From NCBI GenBank assembly GCA_023388075.1, contig JAEWGX010000115.1:1-27280 (forward strand): DNA of 27,280 nucleotides, written 5' to 3'. Position 1 is the stretch's first letter. The number at the start of each line of letters is the position of its first letter. The DNA is from Pseudomonadota bacterium. GTDB taxonomy: Bacteria > Pseudomonadota > Gammaproteobacteria > Burkholderiales > Burkholderiaceae_E. Below are positions 17,134-24,743 of this stretch, piece after piece. Below the pieces are notes generated by a model. It did no database searches. It saw nothing but the letters and a program-made list of their open reading frames with translations, and was not told the DNA's origin. The position numbers and the translations under genes are program-made.

Positions 17134-18134
17134 GCGCCGCGGGGCATCCCGCGCGCGGGGCAGGTGGCGGTTCCAAGAGGCCGTCACTGCTCGTCACCCG
17201 GCGCGTATTCCCGGAGGTCATCGAGCACCTCGAGACGGTGTTCGACGTCGAAGGCAACCCCGAGGATGCGTCCTGGTCGCCCGCGGAGCTCAAGGAGCGG
17301 GCGGCCTCCAAGGATGCGCTCTTCGTCGTGGCTTCCGACAAGGTGGACGAGGAGCTGCTGCAGGCGTGTCCTCGTCTGCGCATGGTCGCGACGGGCTCGG
17401 TCGGTTACAACCACGTGGATGTCGCGGCGTGCGCGCGCCGCGGCATTGTCGTGACGAACACGCCGGACGTGCTCACCGAGGCCACCGCCGACATGGGCTT
17501 CGCCCTGCTGATGGCCGCCGCGCGGCGCGTGACCGAATCCGAGCGCTGGCTGCGCCAGGGCCATTGGCAACGGTGGGCCTGGGACCAGTTCCTCGGTGCG
17601 GACCTCCACGGCGCGACGCTCGGCATCATCGGCATGGGCCGCATCGGCTCGGCCATCGCGCGGCGGGCGCGCGGCTTCGAGATGAAGCTGCTTTACGCGA
17701 ACCGCAGCGTCGCCAGCAACGAAGCGGAGCTCGGCGCCACCCGCGTCAGCAAGGAGGAGCTGCTGGGGCAGTCGGATCACGTGGTGCTGGTGCTTCCGTA
17801 CTCCGCGCAGACCCACCACACCATCGCGGCCCGGGAGCTTGCGCTGATGAAGCCCACCGCGACGCTGGTGAACATCGCGCGCGGTGGCATCGTGGACGAT
17901 CTCGCGCTCGCCACCGCCTTGCGGGAAGGGCGGCTTGGCGCGGCAGGGCTGGATGTCTACGAGAACGAGCCGGCGCTCGCGCCGGAGCTGCTTGCGCTCG
18001 ACAATATCGTGCTCACGCCGCACATCGGGAGCGCCACCCGCTCTTCGCGGCTTGGCATGGCCATGCTGGCGGCGCACAACCTCACCGACGTCTTCTCCGG
18101 CCGGGAACCGCGCACGCCGGTCACCTCGGCCTGA
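17130..18134 (+). CDS. D-2-hydroxyacid dehydrogenase (glyoxylate/hydroxypyruvate reductase type)
   Basis: The 334-residue protein belongs to the NAD(P)-dependent D-isomer-specific 2-hydroxyacid dehydrogenases. The nucleotide-binding motif is LGIIGMGRIGSAIARRA near residue 170. The catalytic Arg is in VNIARGGIVDD, the Glu in DVYENEPAL and the His in LTPHIGSAT. The substrate-side loop ATGSVGYNHVDV fits GhrB-like enzymes that reduce glyoxylate and hydroxypyruvate to glycolate and D-glycerate. The first 17 residues are a Gly/Ser-rich leader. ATG 17130 overlaps the pncB stop by 4 bases, so the pair is probably translated together; coupling NAD salvage with an NAD(P)-using enzyme is plausible but not shown. 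It ends 15 bases before the stop of the convergent barrel gene. Confidence 0.93.
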   Translation: MSAAGHPARGAGGGSKRPSLLVTRRVFPEVIEHLETVFDVEGNPEDASWSPAELKERAASKDALFVVASDKVDEELLQACPRLRMVATGSVGYNHVDVAACARRGIVVTNTPDVLTEATADMGFALLMAAARRVTESERWLRQGHWQRWAWDQFLGADLHGATLGIIGMGRIGSAIARRARGFEMKLLYANRSVASNEAELGATRVSKEELLGQSDHVVLVLPYSAQTHHTIAARELALMKPTATLVNIARGGIVDDLALATALREGRLGAAGLDVYENEPALAPELLALDNIVLTPHIGSATRSSRLGMAMLAAHNLTDVFSGREPRTPVTSA

Positions 18135-18149
18135 GTCCCGACGGCCTCC

Positions 18150-19268
18150 TCAGAACGCGACCTTCATCCCGAGCATCATCTGCCGGTCGAGGGTCGCGCC
18201 GAGATCGCTCTCGTAGCGAGACTGCGCGAAGGCCGACATGTTGCGCGAGACCCGCGTGGTGAGGCCGAAGCCGACGATGCCCTGGGTGAACGACGACGTG
18301 GTGCCAAGGCCGGTCACGGTGCGGACTTCCTTCTGCACTTCCACCATCAGCATCGGCTGTATGGCGCCGAAGGGCGTGCTCCAGGTCGTCTGGGCGGTGC
18401 TCCCCATGGCGAGGGCCGAAAGCCCGTAGCTGAGCGGCGTCGCCGCGGCGGCCGTCGTCGCCAGGACGTCGGTGACGATGTGGTCGTAACGGCTGTACGG
18501 CGACCAGAACCATTCGCCCACCTGGCGCGGATGGTTCAGTGACAGGCTGAAGCCGCGGCTTGCTCCGCCCACCGATGCGTCGCCGGGGCTTCCCGCGGAC
18601 AGCCCCTGGCCGTGGCGCGCATTGTGCTCGCCGTACGACAGGCTCATGTCGAGATAGATGCGGTCCACCGGCTGCAGCGTCACGTAGGCGGAAACGGTGT
18701 TGCCGAACGTGTCGCTGGTGCTCATCCGGCTGGCGGCGACCCCGAAGAGAAGCTGGTCCGAATGCCGGTAGTCGCTGCCGACCGTGAGGTCGGTGGTGGA
18801 AAGCGAGGATGCCGTCCGATTGTCGGAGTCGGTATAGAGATCGCCCTGGATGAAGCTGTTGACGACGCCGCTGGTGCTGGGAGCGAGCAGGCGGGCTGCC
18901 GGGGCGGGGCCCCCGCGTCGCTGCAGCGGAATGCTGGCCCGGTCCGACGACATGGTCACCTTGTTGGCAAACTGCGGGAGGTTCGCCCGGGACCGCGCCT
19001 GTCGCACCCGGACCTGGCGGGACCGCACCTGCGCCTGGTGGGCCCTGACGCCGTCGTGGGCGGAGGAGCCGAACTGCATCGACACCTGCTGGAGGTCGCC
19101 GACGATGACCTGGGCGCAAGCGGGCTGGGTGAAGCCGAAGGCGGCGACCAGGGCGGTCGGCGCGAGGAGGGCGGTGGCCAGCGCGGCGCGTCGGGTCCTC
19201 GGGGGCGCGCACCGCTGGCCGCGAAGCGGGCTGCGTGCGCGATGGCGTGGCGGGGCGGTGGACTGCAT
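18150..19268 (-). CDS. Autotransporter-type outer-membrane beta-barrel protein with very short passenger
   Basis: The 372-residue protein has a long, Arg-rich N-region (28 residues) and a hydrophobic stretch AALATALLAPTALVAAFGF ending ACA-Q near residue 52, a likely signal peptidase I site. Residues 53-130 form a small passenger with an Arg/Gln-rich segment (about 78-98). From about 135 the sequence alternates polar and hydrophobic residues as in a 12-strand autotransporter barrel, ending LGMKVAF with the C-terminal Phe needed for BAM-dependent insertion. Function is unknown; it could be a degenerate autotransporter, an adhesin anchor or a porin-like protein. The gene is alone on its strand and faces the dehydrogenase. 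An AT-rich palindrome lies upstream at 19407-19426. Confidence 0.8.
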   Translation of the reverse strand: MQSTAPPRHRARSPLRGQRCAPPRTRRAALATALLAPTALVAAFGFTQPACAQVIVGDLQQVSMQFGSSAHDGVRAHQAQVRSRQVRVRQARSRANLPQFANKVTMSSDRASIPLQRRGGPAPAARLLAPSTSGVVNSFIQGDLYTDSDNRTASSLSTTDLTVGSDYRHSDQLLFGVAASRMSTSDTFGNTVSAYVTLQPVDRIYLDMSLSYGEHNARHGQGLSAGSPGDASVGGASRGFSLSLNHPRQVGEWFWSPYSRYDHIVTDVLATTAAAATPLSYGLSALAMGSTAQTTWSTPFGAIQPMLMVEVQKEVRTVTGLGTTSSFTQGIVGFGLTTRVSRNMSAFAQSRYESDLGATLDRQMMLGMKVAF

Positions 19269-19406
19269 ACGGCTCGACGGTCTGCTGGGTGGAACTCGCC
19301 GGTGCCCGGCGGCATCGGCTGGGTCCGATTCTCAGCGGCCCCTTCCACCCCGGCCATCGTGCGCCGACTGAACGGTTGCCCACGACCTACCAACTGTGGC
19401 GGTGTT

Positions 19407-19426
19407 GTAATGTTGCGCAATATTAC
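19407..19426. promoter_or_regulatory. 20-bp AT-rich palindrome upstream of the barrel gene
   Basis: GTAATGTTGC GCAATATTAC is a complete dyad with one G-T position out of ten pairs. It lies in an AT-rich patch (about 19400-19450) unlike the GC-rich surroundings, 138 bases before the barrel start and 65 bases beyond the ACBP stop. Its length and symmetry fit a dimeric repressor or activator operator. The rest of 19269-19491 shows no gene. Confidence 0.5.
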
Positions 19427-19491
19427 GCTATATGTCCTCCTGTATCACTTGACCGTGGCCGGTCGCACAGGCCGGAGCGGCCGACGGCCAG

Positions 19492-19749
19492 CTAGCCCTT
19501 CAACTCTTCCACCAGGTCGATGTACTGCTGCATTGCATCATCACGCTCGGTCCCTGCCAGCGCCTGCCAGGCGTCCCACTTGGCGCGACCGACCATGTCG
19601 GAGAACCCCGGCCGCTCCCCGTCGACGTCGCCCTGCGTCGCCTGTTTGTAGAGTGCATACAGCTTGAGCAGGGTGGTGTTGTCGGGACGTTCAGGAAGGT
19701 TGCGGGAGTCGGCTTGCGCCTTCTCGAATGCCACGAGCAGATCAGCCAT
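19492..19749 (-). CDS. Acyl-CoA-binding protein (ACBP)
   Basis: The 85-residue protein matches the small four-helix ACBP fold, known mainly from eukaryotes but present in some proteobacteria. Landmarks are LLKLYALYKQATQGDVDGERPGF and AKWDAWQALAG, which carry the Tyr and Lys residues that bind the CoA moiety. It would bind and buffer long-chain acyl-CoA esters in the cytoplasm. ATG 19749 is used because AGGAG lies before it and the family begins MADLLVAFEKA; the open frame upstream is not similar. It stands as a single gene between the barrel and the 2H phosphoesterase, with 112 bases to the latter. Confidence 0.93.
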   Translation of the reverse strand: MADLLVAFEKAQADSRNLPERPDNTTLLKLYALYKQATQGDVDGERPGFSDMVGRAKWDAWQALAGTERDDAMQQYIDLVEELKG

Positions 19750-19861
19750 GTTTCGGCTCCTTGTTCCACGGGGGGCGGCCGGACGCCGGCCGGATAGGGT
19801 CTGTCGGCAAAGCATACAGGCTCGGCCAGCCACCGGCCGATAGGGGAATTCCCGTGGCGGA

Positions 19862-20440
19862 TCAGGGGTTTGCGTTCGGCGGGACGGCGAGCCGGCAGTG
19901 GCCGAAGACTTCCCAGTCCGCTACCCGCGCGAGATCGACACTGCCCGGGGCGGGGCGCACGGCGGCGATGCGGTCGAAGCGGATCCGGCGACCGAGCAGG
20001 GACTGCGACCCGGCCAGGTCATGACGCAGCGCCGCATCGAAGGTGCCGTACAGCAGGCTGAGGTGCGGGGCCAGGACGTAGTCCGAGTCCGGAGCGCCGG
20101 CGCGCGCGAGCGCATCCAGGAGCCTGGCACGCAGGGCGGAAAGGCCGGCGCCGGCCGGAGCCCGTACCTCGACGAGCGGGACGAACAGCGCCTTGTAGTA
20201 CGCAGCGGAGTGCGCGGTCTCGAGGCATTCCAGCTCCAGCACGCCAGCCTGCCGTGCCACGCTCGCAAGAATCGGTTCGACCCCGAGCCCGGCGGGGCGG
20301 GTCCCGACATGCAGCGTCACATGCGGCTCGAAAGCCGGGCCGCCGTGCCGCGTGGCCAGCGCCTGCAGGTGGTTCTGCAGCCAGGAGGCGTCCCGTGGCG
20401 CGGGCAGCAGCCAGAAGGCGACCGGCATCAGGGCAGTCAC
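19862..20440 (-). CDS. 2H phosphoesterase, cyclic-phosphodiesterase/RNA-ligase-like
   Basis: The 192-residue protein carries the two HxT/S motifs of the 2H superfamily: PHVTLHVG (H40, T42) and PHLSLLYG (H126, S128), about 85 residues apart, as the two-lobed fold requires. The best match in pattern is the plant/yeast cyclic phosphodiesterase group (CPDase), which opens nucleoside or ADP-ribose cyclic phosphates; RNA 2',3'-cyclic ends are another possibility. GTG 20440 overlaps the upstream stop (GTGA); ATG 20428 is an alternative four codons in. There is no signal peptide. It is translationally coupled to a nucleotidyltransferase, a pairing I do not recognise from a known pathway. Confidence 0.82.
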   Translation of the reverse strand: MTALMPVAFWLLPAPRDASWLQNHLQALATRHGGPAFEPHVTLHVGTRPAGLGVEPILASVARQAGVLELECLETAHSAAYYKALFVPLVEVRAPAGAGLSALRARLLDALARAGAPDSDYVLAPHLSLLYGTFDAALRHDLAGSQSLLGRRIRFDRIAAVRPAPGSVDLARVADWEVFGHCRLAVPPNANP

Positions 20441-21297
20441 CGCGTATCCAGCCCGTTCCAGACGATCGGGAAGGACGCGGCGGCCGTGATGCCGTCCGGC
20501 GTACCGACGTCGAGGAAGCGGCCCTCGGGGAAGAAGACGCTGTCGACATGCAGGCCGGCGCGGATGGCCGCCGCGATGATCGCCCCGACCGGCCATTCCG
20601 GGGCGGGCCCGGCCGGCGCCGCCTGCGCCATCGCCTCCGCCTGGACCGCGAGCTGCGCGCATTCCGTCGCCAGGAAGCGGGAGAAGCTGCCGCGCCAGGC
20701 GGCGAACATCCAGCACACGTACCGGTCCGGGCGGACCGGCCGCTCCTCCTTGGTCTGCAGTCCGGTCACCCGTCCGTTCCCGTCGCGCTGGATCACGTCG
20801 CCTGGCTCGTGGGCCCGGCAGTCGAAGAGCCCGAGGACGACGTCGGCGCCGGTCTCGTCCAGGCGGTGGATCAGCGGCGAGAACGAGTCCACCGGGTCGA
20901 CCAGGATGTCGGGAAAGCCGAACACGACGGTGGCATCGCCGATGAACGGAACCGCCTGCGCGACCGAGAACGGCGGTCCCCAGGGCGCGCCGACGTGAAG
21001 GTAGGCGAGGTGCAAGCCGAGCCGGGAGCCGTCGCCGTAGTAGTCGGCAATGTCCCACTTGCCGGCGCGCGCCACGAAGAACACCTTGCGGGCGCCGGCG
21101 CGCTTCATGCGGTCGAGCAGGTACTGGGAGACCGGCTTCGGCCGGCGCTCGGCGCCTTCGGCCGCGGTCTGGAAGCCGATCGGCACGAGCTCCTTGCTGC
21201 AGGGCAGGGGCGCGAGCCGGCTGGCGCGTCCGGCTGCAGGAATCAGTCCGACGATCTCCGCGCGGGAACCGAGCCCTGCCTTTCCGTTGCTTGCCAC
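20437..21297 (-). CDS. Sugar-phosphate nucleotidyltransferase-like protein
   Basis: The 286-residue protein has the GT-A pyrophosphorylase N-terminus GLIPAAGRASRLAPLPCSKEL (residues 17-37). It equals the GxGTRxxPxxxxxPK signature of RmlA/GalU enzymes, with Ala-Ser for the Thr and Ser-Lys for the final Pro-Lys. VVFGFPDILVDP near 130 gives the metal-binding Asp, and EGRFLDVGTPDGITAA is the usual C-terminal FxDVGTPxxL motif. It should join a nucleoside triphosphate with a sugar or polyol phosphate. No sugar-modifying or glycosyltransferase genes are nearby. The start is GTG 21297, with AAGGAG upstream. Its stop overlaps the 2H phosphoesterase start by 4 bases. Confidence 0.85.
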   Translation of the reverse strand: MASNGKAGLGSRAEIVGLIPAAGRASRLAPLPCSKELVPIGFQTAAEGAERRPKPVSQYLLDRMKRAGARKVFFVARAGKWDIADYYGDGSRLGLHLAYLHVGAPWGPPFSVAQAVPFIGDATVVFGFPDILVDPVDSFSPLIHRLDETGADVVLGLFDCRAHEPGDVIQRDGNGRVTGLQTKEERPVRPDRYVCWMFAAWRGSFSRFLATECAQLAVQAEAMAQAAPAGPAPEWPVGAIIAAAIRAGLHVDSVFFPEGRFLDVGTPDGITAAASFPIVWNGLDTR

Positions 21298-21328
21298 GAC
21301 CTCGCCACTCCTTGGGTGCCAGAACAGG

Positions 21329-21347
21329 GTCCCGGCGGACCCGGGAC
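21329..21347. other. 7-bp hairpin between lysR and the nucleotidyltransferase gene
   Basis: GTCCCGG (21329-21335) and CCGGGAC (21341-21347) pair perfectly around a 5-base loop. There is no T tract, so a terminator role after lysR is uncertain. On the minus strand a TAAAAT hexamer (21360-21355) just upstream could be a -10 box for the nucleotidyltransferase pair. Confidence 0.35.
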
Positions 21348-21378
21348 GACGGGCATTTTAGGCCAGCGAGGAGGGCCG

Positions 21379-22359
21379 CTACGCCGTCGCCGGTGCTCGG
21401 GCACCCGCGGCCTTGCGTAGCGCGCGGGCGAACTCGCGTACGACCAGCGGGGGGGCGAAGTCGCTGCGCCGGGTGAAGAGACAGAGCGGTGGCAGCGGAA
21501 TCGACGGCGCGACGGACACGCGTCGCACGCCACCGCGCGCGATCTCGTCGCGTGCGTGCTCGTCGCGCACGGCGCAGAGCAGCGAGGGATCCATTCGCAG
21601 GACCGTGCCGACGGTCACCGACGACATCGCCTCGATGACCGGAACCGGCGGCTCCAGCCCCTGGTTCATGAACGCGGTCATGAAGGCCTGCCGCACCAGG
21701 GTCTGCGGCGGCGGCGCCACCCATCGTTCGGCATGCAGGTCCTGCCAACGCAATCGTCGCCGCGCGCGGCGGTTTGCCGCCGAAGCCAGCACGCTGAGAC
21801 GATCCTCGAGGAGCACTTCGGACTGCAGGGACCGCAACGACTCGCCCGCGAGTATCTCCGGCGTGATGGCGCCGAAGACGCAGTCCAGCTCGCCTTCGAG
21901 CAGCCGCTGCATCAGCTCCTGCACCCGTCCCTCGCGGATCTGCACGGCGGTCTTCGGCATGCGCGCGTGCAGCTCGACGATCGCAGCCGGCACGGCCGCG
22001 GTGACCGAAAGCGTGCCGATGCGAAGCATCGCCGCGGCGCCGGTGCGCATCGCGTCGAGCTCGTCGGTTGCCCGGGACAATTCGCCGAGGACCAGGAGCG
22101 CGTGATGCACGGCTGCCACCCCGTAGGCGTTGGCAGCCACGCCGCGGCGGCTGCGCTCGAACAGGCGCGCGCCGAAGGCGTCCTCGGCTTCGGCCAGCAT
22201 CTTGCTGATCGCGGGCTGGCTGAGGCTCAGCTGCTCTGCCGCGCCTCGCATCGTGCCGGCCCGGGCGAGCGCCACCAGAAGCTCGAAGTGCCTCAGCCGC
22301 AGCCGACGGACGAGATAGTCGAGGTTCGTGGTGGCGGACCGGCGCCGTCCCGTTTCCAT
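21379..22359 (-). CDS. LysR-family transcriptional regulator
   Basis: The 326-residue protein has the N-terminal winged helix-turn-helix RLRHFELLVALARAGTMRGAAEQLSLSQPAISKMLAEAEDAFGARLFERSRRGV (about residues 18-75), a classic LysR head. The effector-binding domain starts at LRIGTLSVTAAVPAAIVELHARMP. It is divergent from the CoA-transferase gene, so it probably controls that gene and itself. Inverted repeats at 22381-22454 lie between the two. The pattern is like GbpR/CbbR-type regulators near CoA-transferase/Bug genes in Burkholderiales. The effector is unknown. AGGGAG precedes the ATG. Confidence 0.94.
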   Translation of the reverse strand: METGRRRSATTNLDYLVRRLRLRHFELLVALARAGTMRGAAEQLSLSQPAISKMLAEAEDAFGARLFERSRRGVAANAYGVAAVHHALLVLGELSRATDELDAMRTGAAAMLRIGTLSVTAAVPAAIVELHARMPKTAVQIREGRVQELMQRLLEGELDCVFGAITPEILAGESLRSLQSEVLLEDRLSVLASAANRRARRRLRWQDLHAERWVAPPPQTLVRQAFMTAFMNQGLEPPVPVIEAMSSVTVGTVLRMDPSLLCAVRDEHARDEIARGGVRRVSVAPSIPLPPLCLFTRRSDFAPPLVVREFARALRKAAGARAPATA

Positions 22360-22380
22360 TGCGCTCCCTGCGTTCGAGCA

Positions 22381-22399
22381 TGATCACGGATGGTGATCA
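22381..22399. promoter_or_regulatory. Perfect dyad, candidate LysR operator
   Basis: TGATCAC (22381-22387) and GTGATCA (22393-22399) are exact inverted repeats 5 bases apart. The site is 22-40 bases upstream of the lysR start, a fitting place for autoregulation. Confidence 0.6.
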
Positions 22400-22408
22400 A
22401 AGTATCAG

Positions 22409-22454
22409 GATTACGAGGTTTCCGGTAATCGAATTCCGGCCTATCTTGGCCGGA
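22409..22454. promoter_or_regulatory. Two further inverted repeats before the CoA-transferase gene
   Basis: GATTAC (22409-22414) and GTAATC (22425-22430) form a 6-bp dyad with a 10-base spacer. TCCGGCC (22435-22441) and GGCCGGA (22448-22454) form a perfect 7-bp dyad with a 6-base spacer. They lie 38-83 bases before the CoA-transferase start. The first could be the activation site of the LysR protein; the second could be an RNA hairpin in the leader. Roles are inferred from position. Confidence 0.45.
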
Positions 22455-22491
22455 GTCGGGCGATGACGCCTGCAACGATTCGAGGAGAGCG

Positions 22492-23688
22492 ATGCGTGTC
22501 GGCAAGGCCGCCGCGGCCCCGCTGCATGGCGTGCGGGTGATCGACCTGGGCCAGTACATCGCCGGGCCCGGCGCGGCGATGGCATTGGCCGAGCTGGGCG
22601 CGGACGTGATCAAGGTCGAGCCCATCGCCGGTGACCAGGCGAGGCACATCGGCCGCTATGGGGAGTCGATGGTCCGCGCCTACAACCGCGGCAAGCGATC
22701 GATCGCCCTGGACCTGGGGAGTCCGGGCGGCCACGCGGCCGTGATGCGACTGATCGCGCGCAGCGACGTGCTGATCCAGAACCTGCGGCCGGGTGCCGTG
22801 GCGAAGCTGGGCCTCGGGCCGGAGGCGGTCCGCGCGCGATTTCCCCGGCTGGTCTACCTGTCGATCTCCGGCTTCGGCAGCGAGGGGCCGTCCCGCGATC
22901 GCCCGTGCTACGACGTCGCCGCGCAGGCCGAGAGCGGCCTGATGTCCGTGACCGGCGAGCCCGACCGGCCGCCGCAGAAGGTGGGCGTGCCGATCATCGA
23001 TGCCGCCGCCGCGACCGTTGGCGCCCAGGCGGTGCTCGCGGCGCTCTTCGGCCGCGAACGAAGCGGCGTCGGACAGACCATCGAGACCTCACTGCTCGAG
23101 GTGGCCCTGCACCTGCAGGCGTCGACCTGGAGCGACTACCTCGGCGGCGCGCCCGAGCCCACGCGGATCGGCGGCGGCCAGCCGCACAATGCGCCGGCGG
23201 CCGAAGTCGTCGCGACACGGGACGGCTACATCGTCGTCTCCGCCTATGCCGAGGAGCACTGGGCGCGGTTCTGCCGCGTGATGGACTGCGAGGAGCTGGC
23301 AACCGACGAGCGGTTCGCCACCAATGCACGACGAGTCGAGAACCGCGCCGTGCTGCGCAGCGTGCTGCGCGAGCGCCTGTCCGGCAGGAGCAGCGCGGAA
23401 TGCGTGGCGCTCCTCGCCGCCAACGGTATCGTCGTCGGCGCGGTGCGCAGCTACGGGCAGGTACTGGAAAGCCCGGACGTGCAGGCGAGCGCAATGGTGG
23501 TGGAGGCCGCGGCGCCCGACGGCACGAGCTACCGGGTCGTGGGCGCGCCCTACCGATTCGGCAAGGAGGCCCGCGCGGCGCCTGGGGCCGCGCCCGCAGC
23601 CGGGGCCCACGGCGACGAGCTGCTTGCCGAGGCCGGCTACACCCTGGAAGAGATTGCCGAGCTGCGGCGCGGCGGAGCGCTTCGTTGA
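22492..23688 (+). CDS. CaiB/BaiF family III CoA-transferase
   Basis: The 398-residue protein moves CoA between carboxylic acids in the cytoplasm. It starts PLHGVRVIDLGQYIAGPGAAMALAELGADVIKVEP, the family N-terminus, and has the catalytic Asp at about D141 in CYDVAAQAESGLMSVTGEPDRPP. RGKRSIALDL and GQTIETSLLEVAL are further landmarks. The length is typical (about 390-440). GAGGAGA lies before ATG 22492. The gene is divergent from lysR and followed after 62 bases by a Bug binding protein, a set that in Burkholderiales often serves uptake and activation of small organic acids. The donor and acceptor acids cannot be told. Confidence 0.95.
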   Translation: MRVGKAAAAPLHGVRVIDLGQYIAGPGAAMALAELGADVIKVEPIAGDQARHIGRYGESMVRAYNRGKRSIALDLGSPGGHAAVMRLIARSDVLIQNLRPGAVAKLGLGPEAVRARFPRLVYLSISGFGSEGPSRDRPCYDVAAQAESGLMSVTGEPDRPPQKVGVPIIDAAAATVGAQAVLAALFGRERSGVGQTIETSLLEVALHLQASTWSDYLGGAPEPTRIGGGQPHNAPAAEVVATRDGYIVVSAYAEEHWARFCRVMDCEELATDERFATNARRVENRAVLRSVLRERLSGRSSAECVALLAANGIVVGAVRSYGQVLESPDVQASAMVVEAAAPDGTSYRVVGAPYRFGKEARAAPGAAPAAGAHGDELLAEAGYTLEEIAELRRGGALR

Positions 23689-23750
23689 GCCGCGCATCGC
23701 GTATGCCGCAGCCGCCGAGTGACCCCATCATGCAAGGAGGAGACACCGCC

Positions 23751-24725
23751 ATGAGACCCGATCGTCGACGTTTCGTGAACGCTGCAGGGGCAGCGCTCGC
23801 TTCGAGCTGCCTGCCTGCGATCGCGCAGGCCTGGCCCACCGGACCGGTGAGGCTCATCTCGCCGTACGGCGCGGGAGGGGCCAGCGACATACTGACCCGG
23901 ATCCTCGGGCAGTACTTCGAGAAGGCCCTCGGCCAGCCGTTCGTCGTCGAGAACAAGCCCGGCGCGGGCACCCGCATCGCCAACGAGCTCGTTGCCAACG
24001 CCCCGGCCGACGGGAGCGTCCTGCTGCATGCCGCCGCGCCGATCGCGATCGGCGCGGCGCTCTATCCGAAGCTGCCATACGACGTGCGAAAGAGCTTCGC
24101 GCCGATCGTGAGCACGGCCATCGCGCCGCTGTTCCTGATCGTCAACTCCGCCTCCCGGTTCGCCACGCTGGCCGACCTCCTGGAGTATGGCCGGACACAC
24201 GCCGACGGCCTGACCTTCGGATCCCCGGGCGCCGCTTCGGCGCCGCACCTGACGGCGGAGCTGCTGTTCGGCTCGGCGAAGGTGCGCGGAGTCAACATCC
24301 ACCACCGTGGCGACGCCACCGCCTACGTCGAGTTGCTGGCCGGACGCATCGATGCGACGCTGACCTCGATCGCGACGGCGGTGCCGCACATCAAGGCCGG
24401 CAAGCTGCGGGTACTCGCCGTGGCCACCGAGGAGCGCACGCCGGTCTACCCCCAGGCGCCGACCTTCCGTGAGCTCGGCCTCCCGGATGTGGTCGGCTAT
24501 GGCTGGTACGGCATGGTCGCGCCCGCCGGGACCCCGTCGGCGGTGATCCAGCGGATGAACACGGTCGCCAACGCCGCGCTGGCCGACACCGGCGTTCGCG
24601 AGAAGGCCGAGGCCGCGGGCTTGCAGCCGCGCGGCGGCGCGCCGGCGGAGTTCGCGGCCTTCATCGAGGCCGAATCGCAGAAGTGGGCCCGGGTGATCCG
24701 GGCTGCCAACATCACCGTGGAGTAG
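23751..24725 (+). CDS. Bug-family (TTT) periplasmic solute-binding protein
   Basis: The 324-residue protein belongs to the tripartite tricarboxylate transporter substrate-binding (TctC/Bug) family. The N-terminus MRPDRRRFVNAAGAALASSCLPAIAQA is a Tat-like signal (twin Arg before Phe) ending in AQA. The mature part begins WPTGPVRLISPYGAGGASDILTRI, and ENKPGAGTRIANELVANAPADG is the classic Bug motif. It should bind a carboxylate in the periplasm. No TctA/TctB membrane genes are in the window, as is usual for the many orphan Bug proteins of Burkholderiales. A strong AAGGAGG at 23734-23740 supports ATG 23751. It converges on the next gene with 18 bases between stops. Confidence 0.95.
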   Translation: MRPDRRRFVNAAGAALASSCLPAIAQAWPTGPVRLISPYGAGGASDILTRILGQYFEKALGQPFVVENKPGAGTRIANELVANAPADGSVLLHAAAPIAIGAALYPKLPYDVRKSFAPIVSTAIAPLFLIVNSASRFATLADLLEYGRTHADGLTFGSPGAASAPHLTAELLFGSAKVRGVNIHHRGDATAYVELLAGRIDATLTSIATAVPHIKAGKLRVLAVATEERTPVYPQAPTFRELGLPDVVGYGWYGMVAPAGTPSAVIQRMNTVANAALADTGVREKAEAAGLQPRGGAPAEFAAFIEAESQKWARVIRAANITVE

Positions 24726-24743
24726 TCGGGCGCCGGGGCGAGG

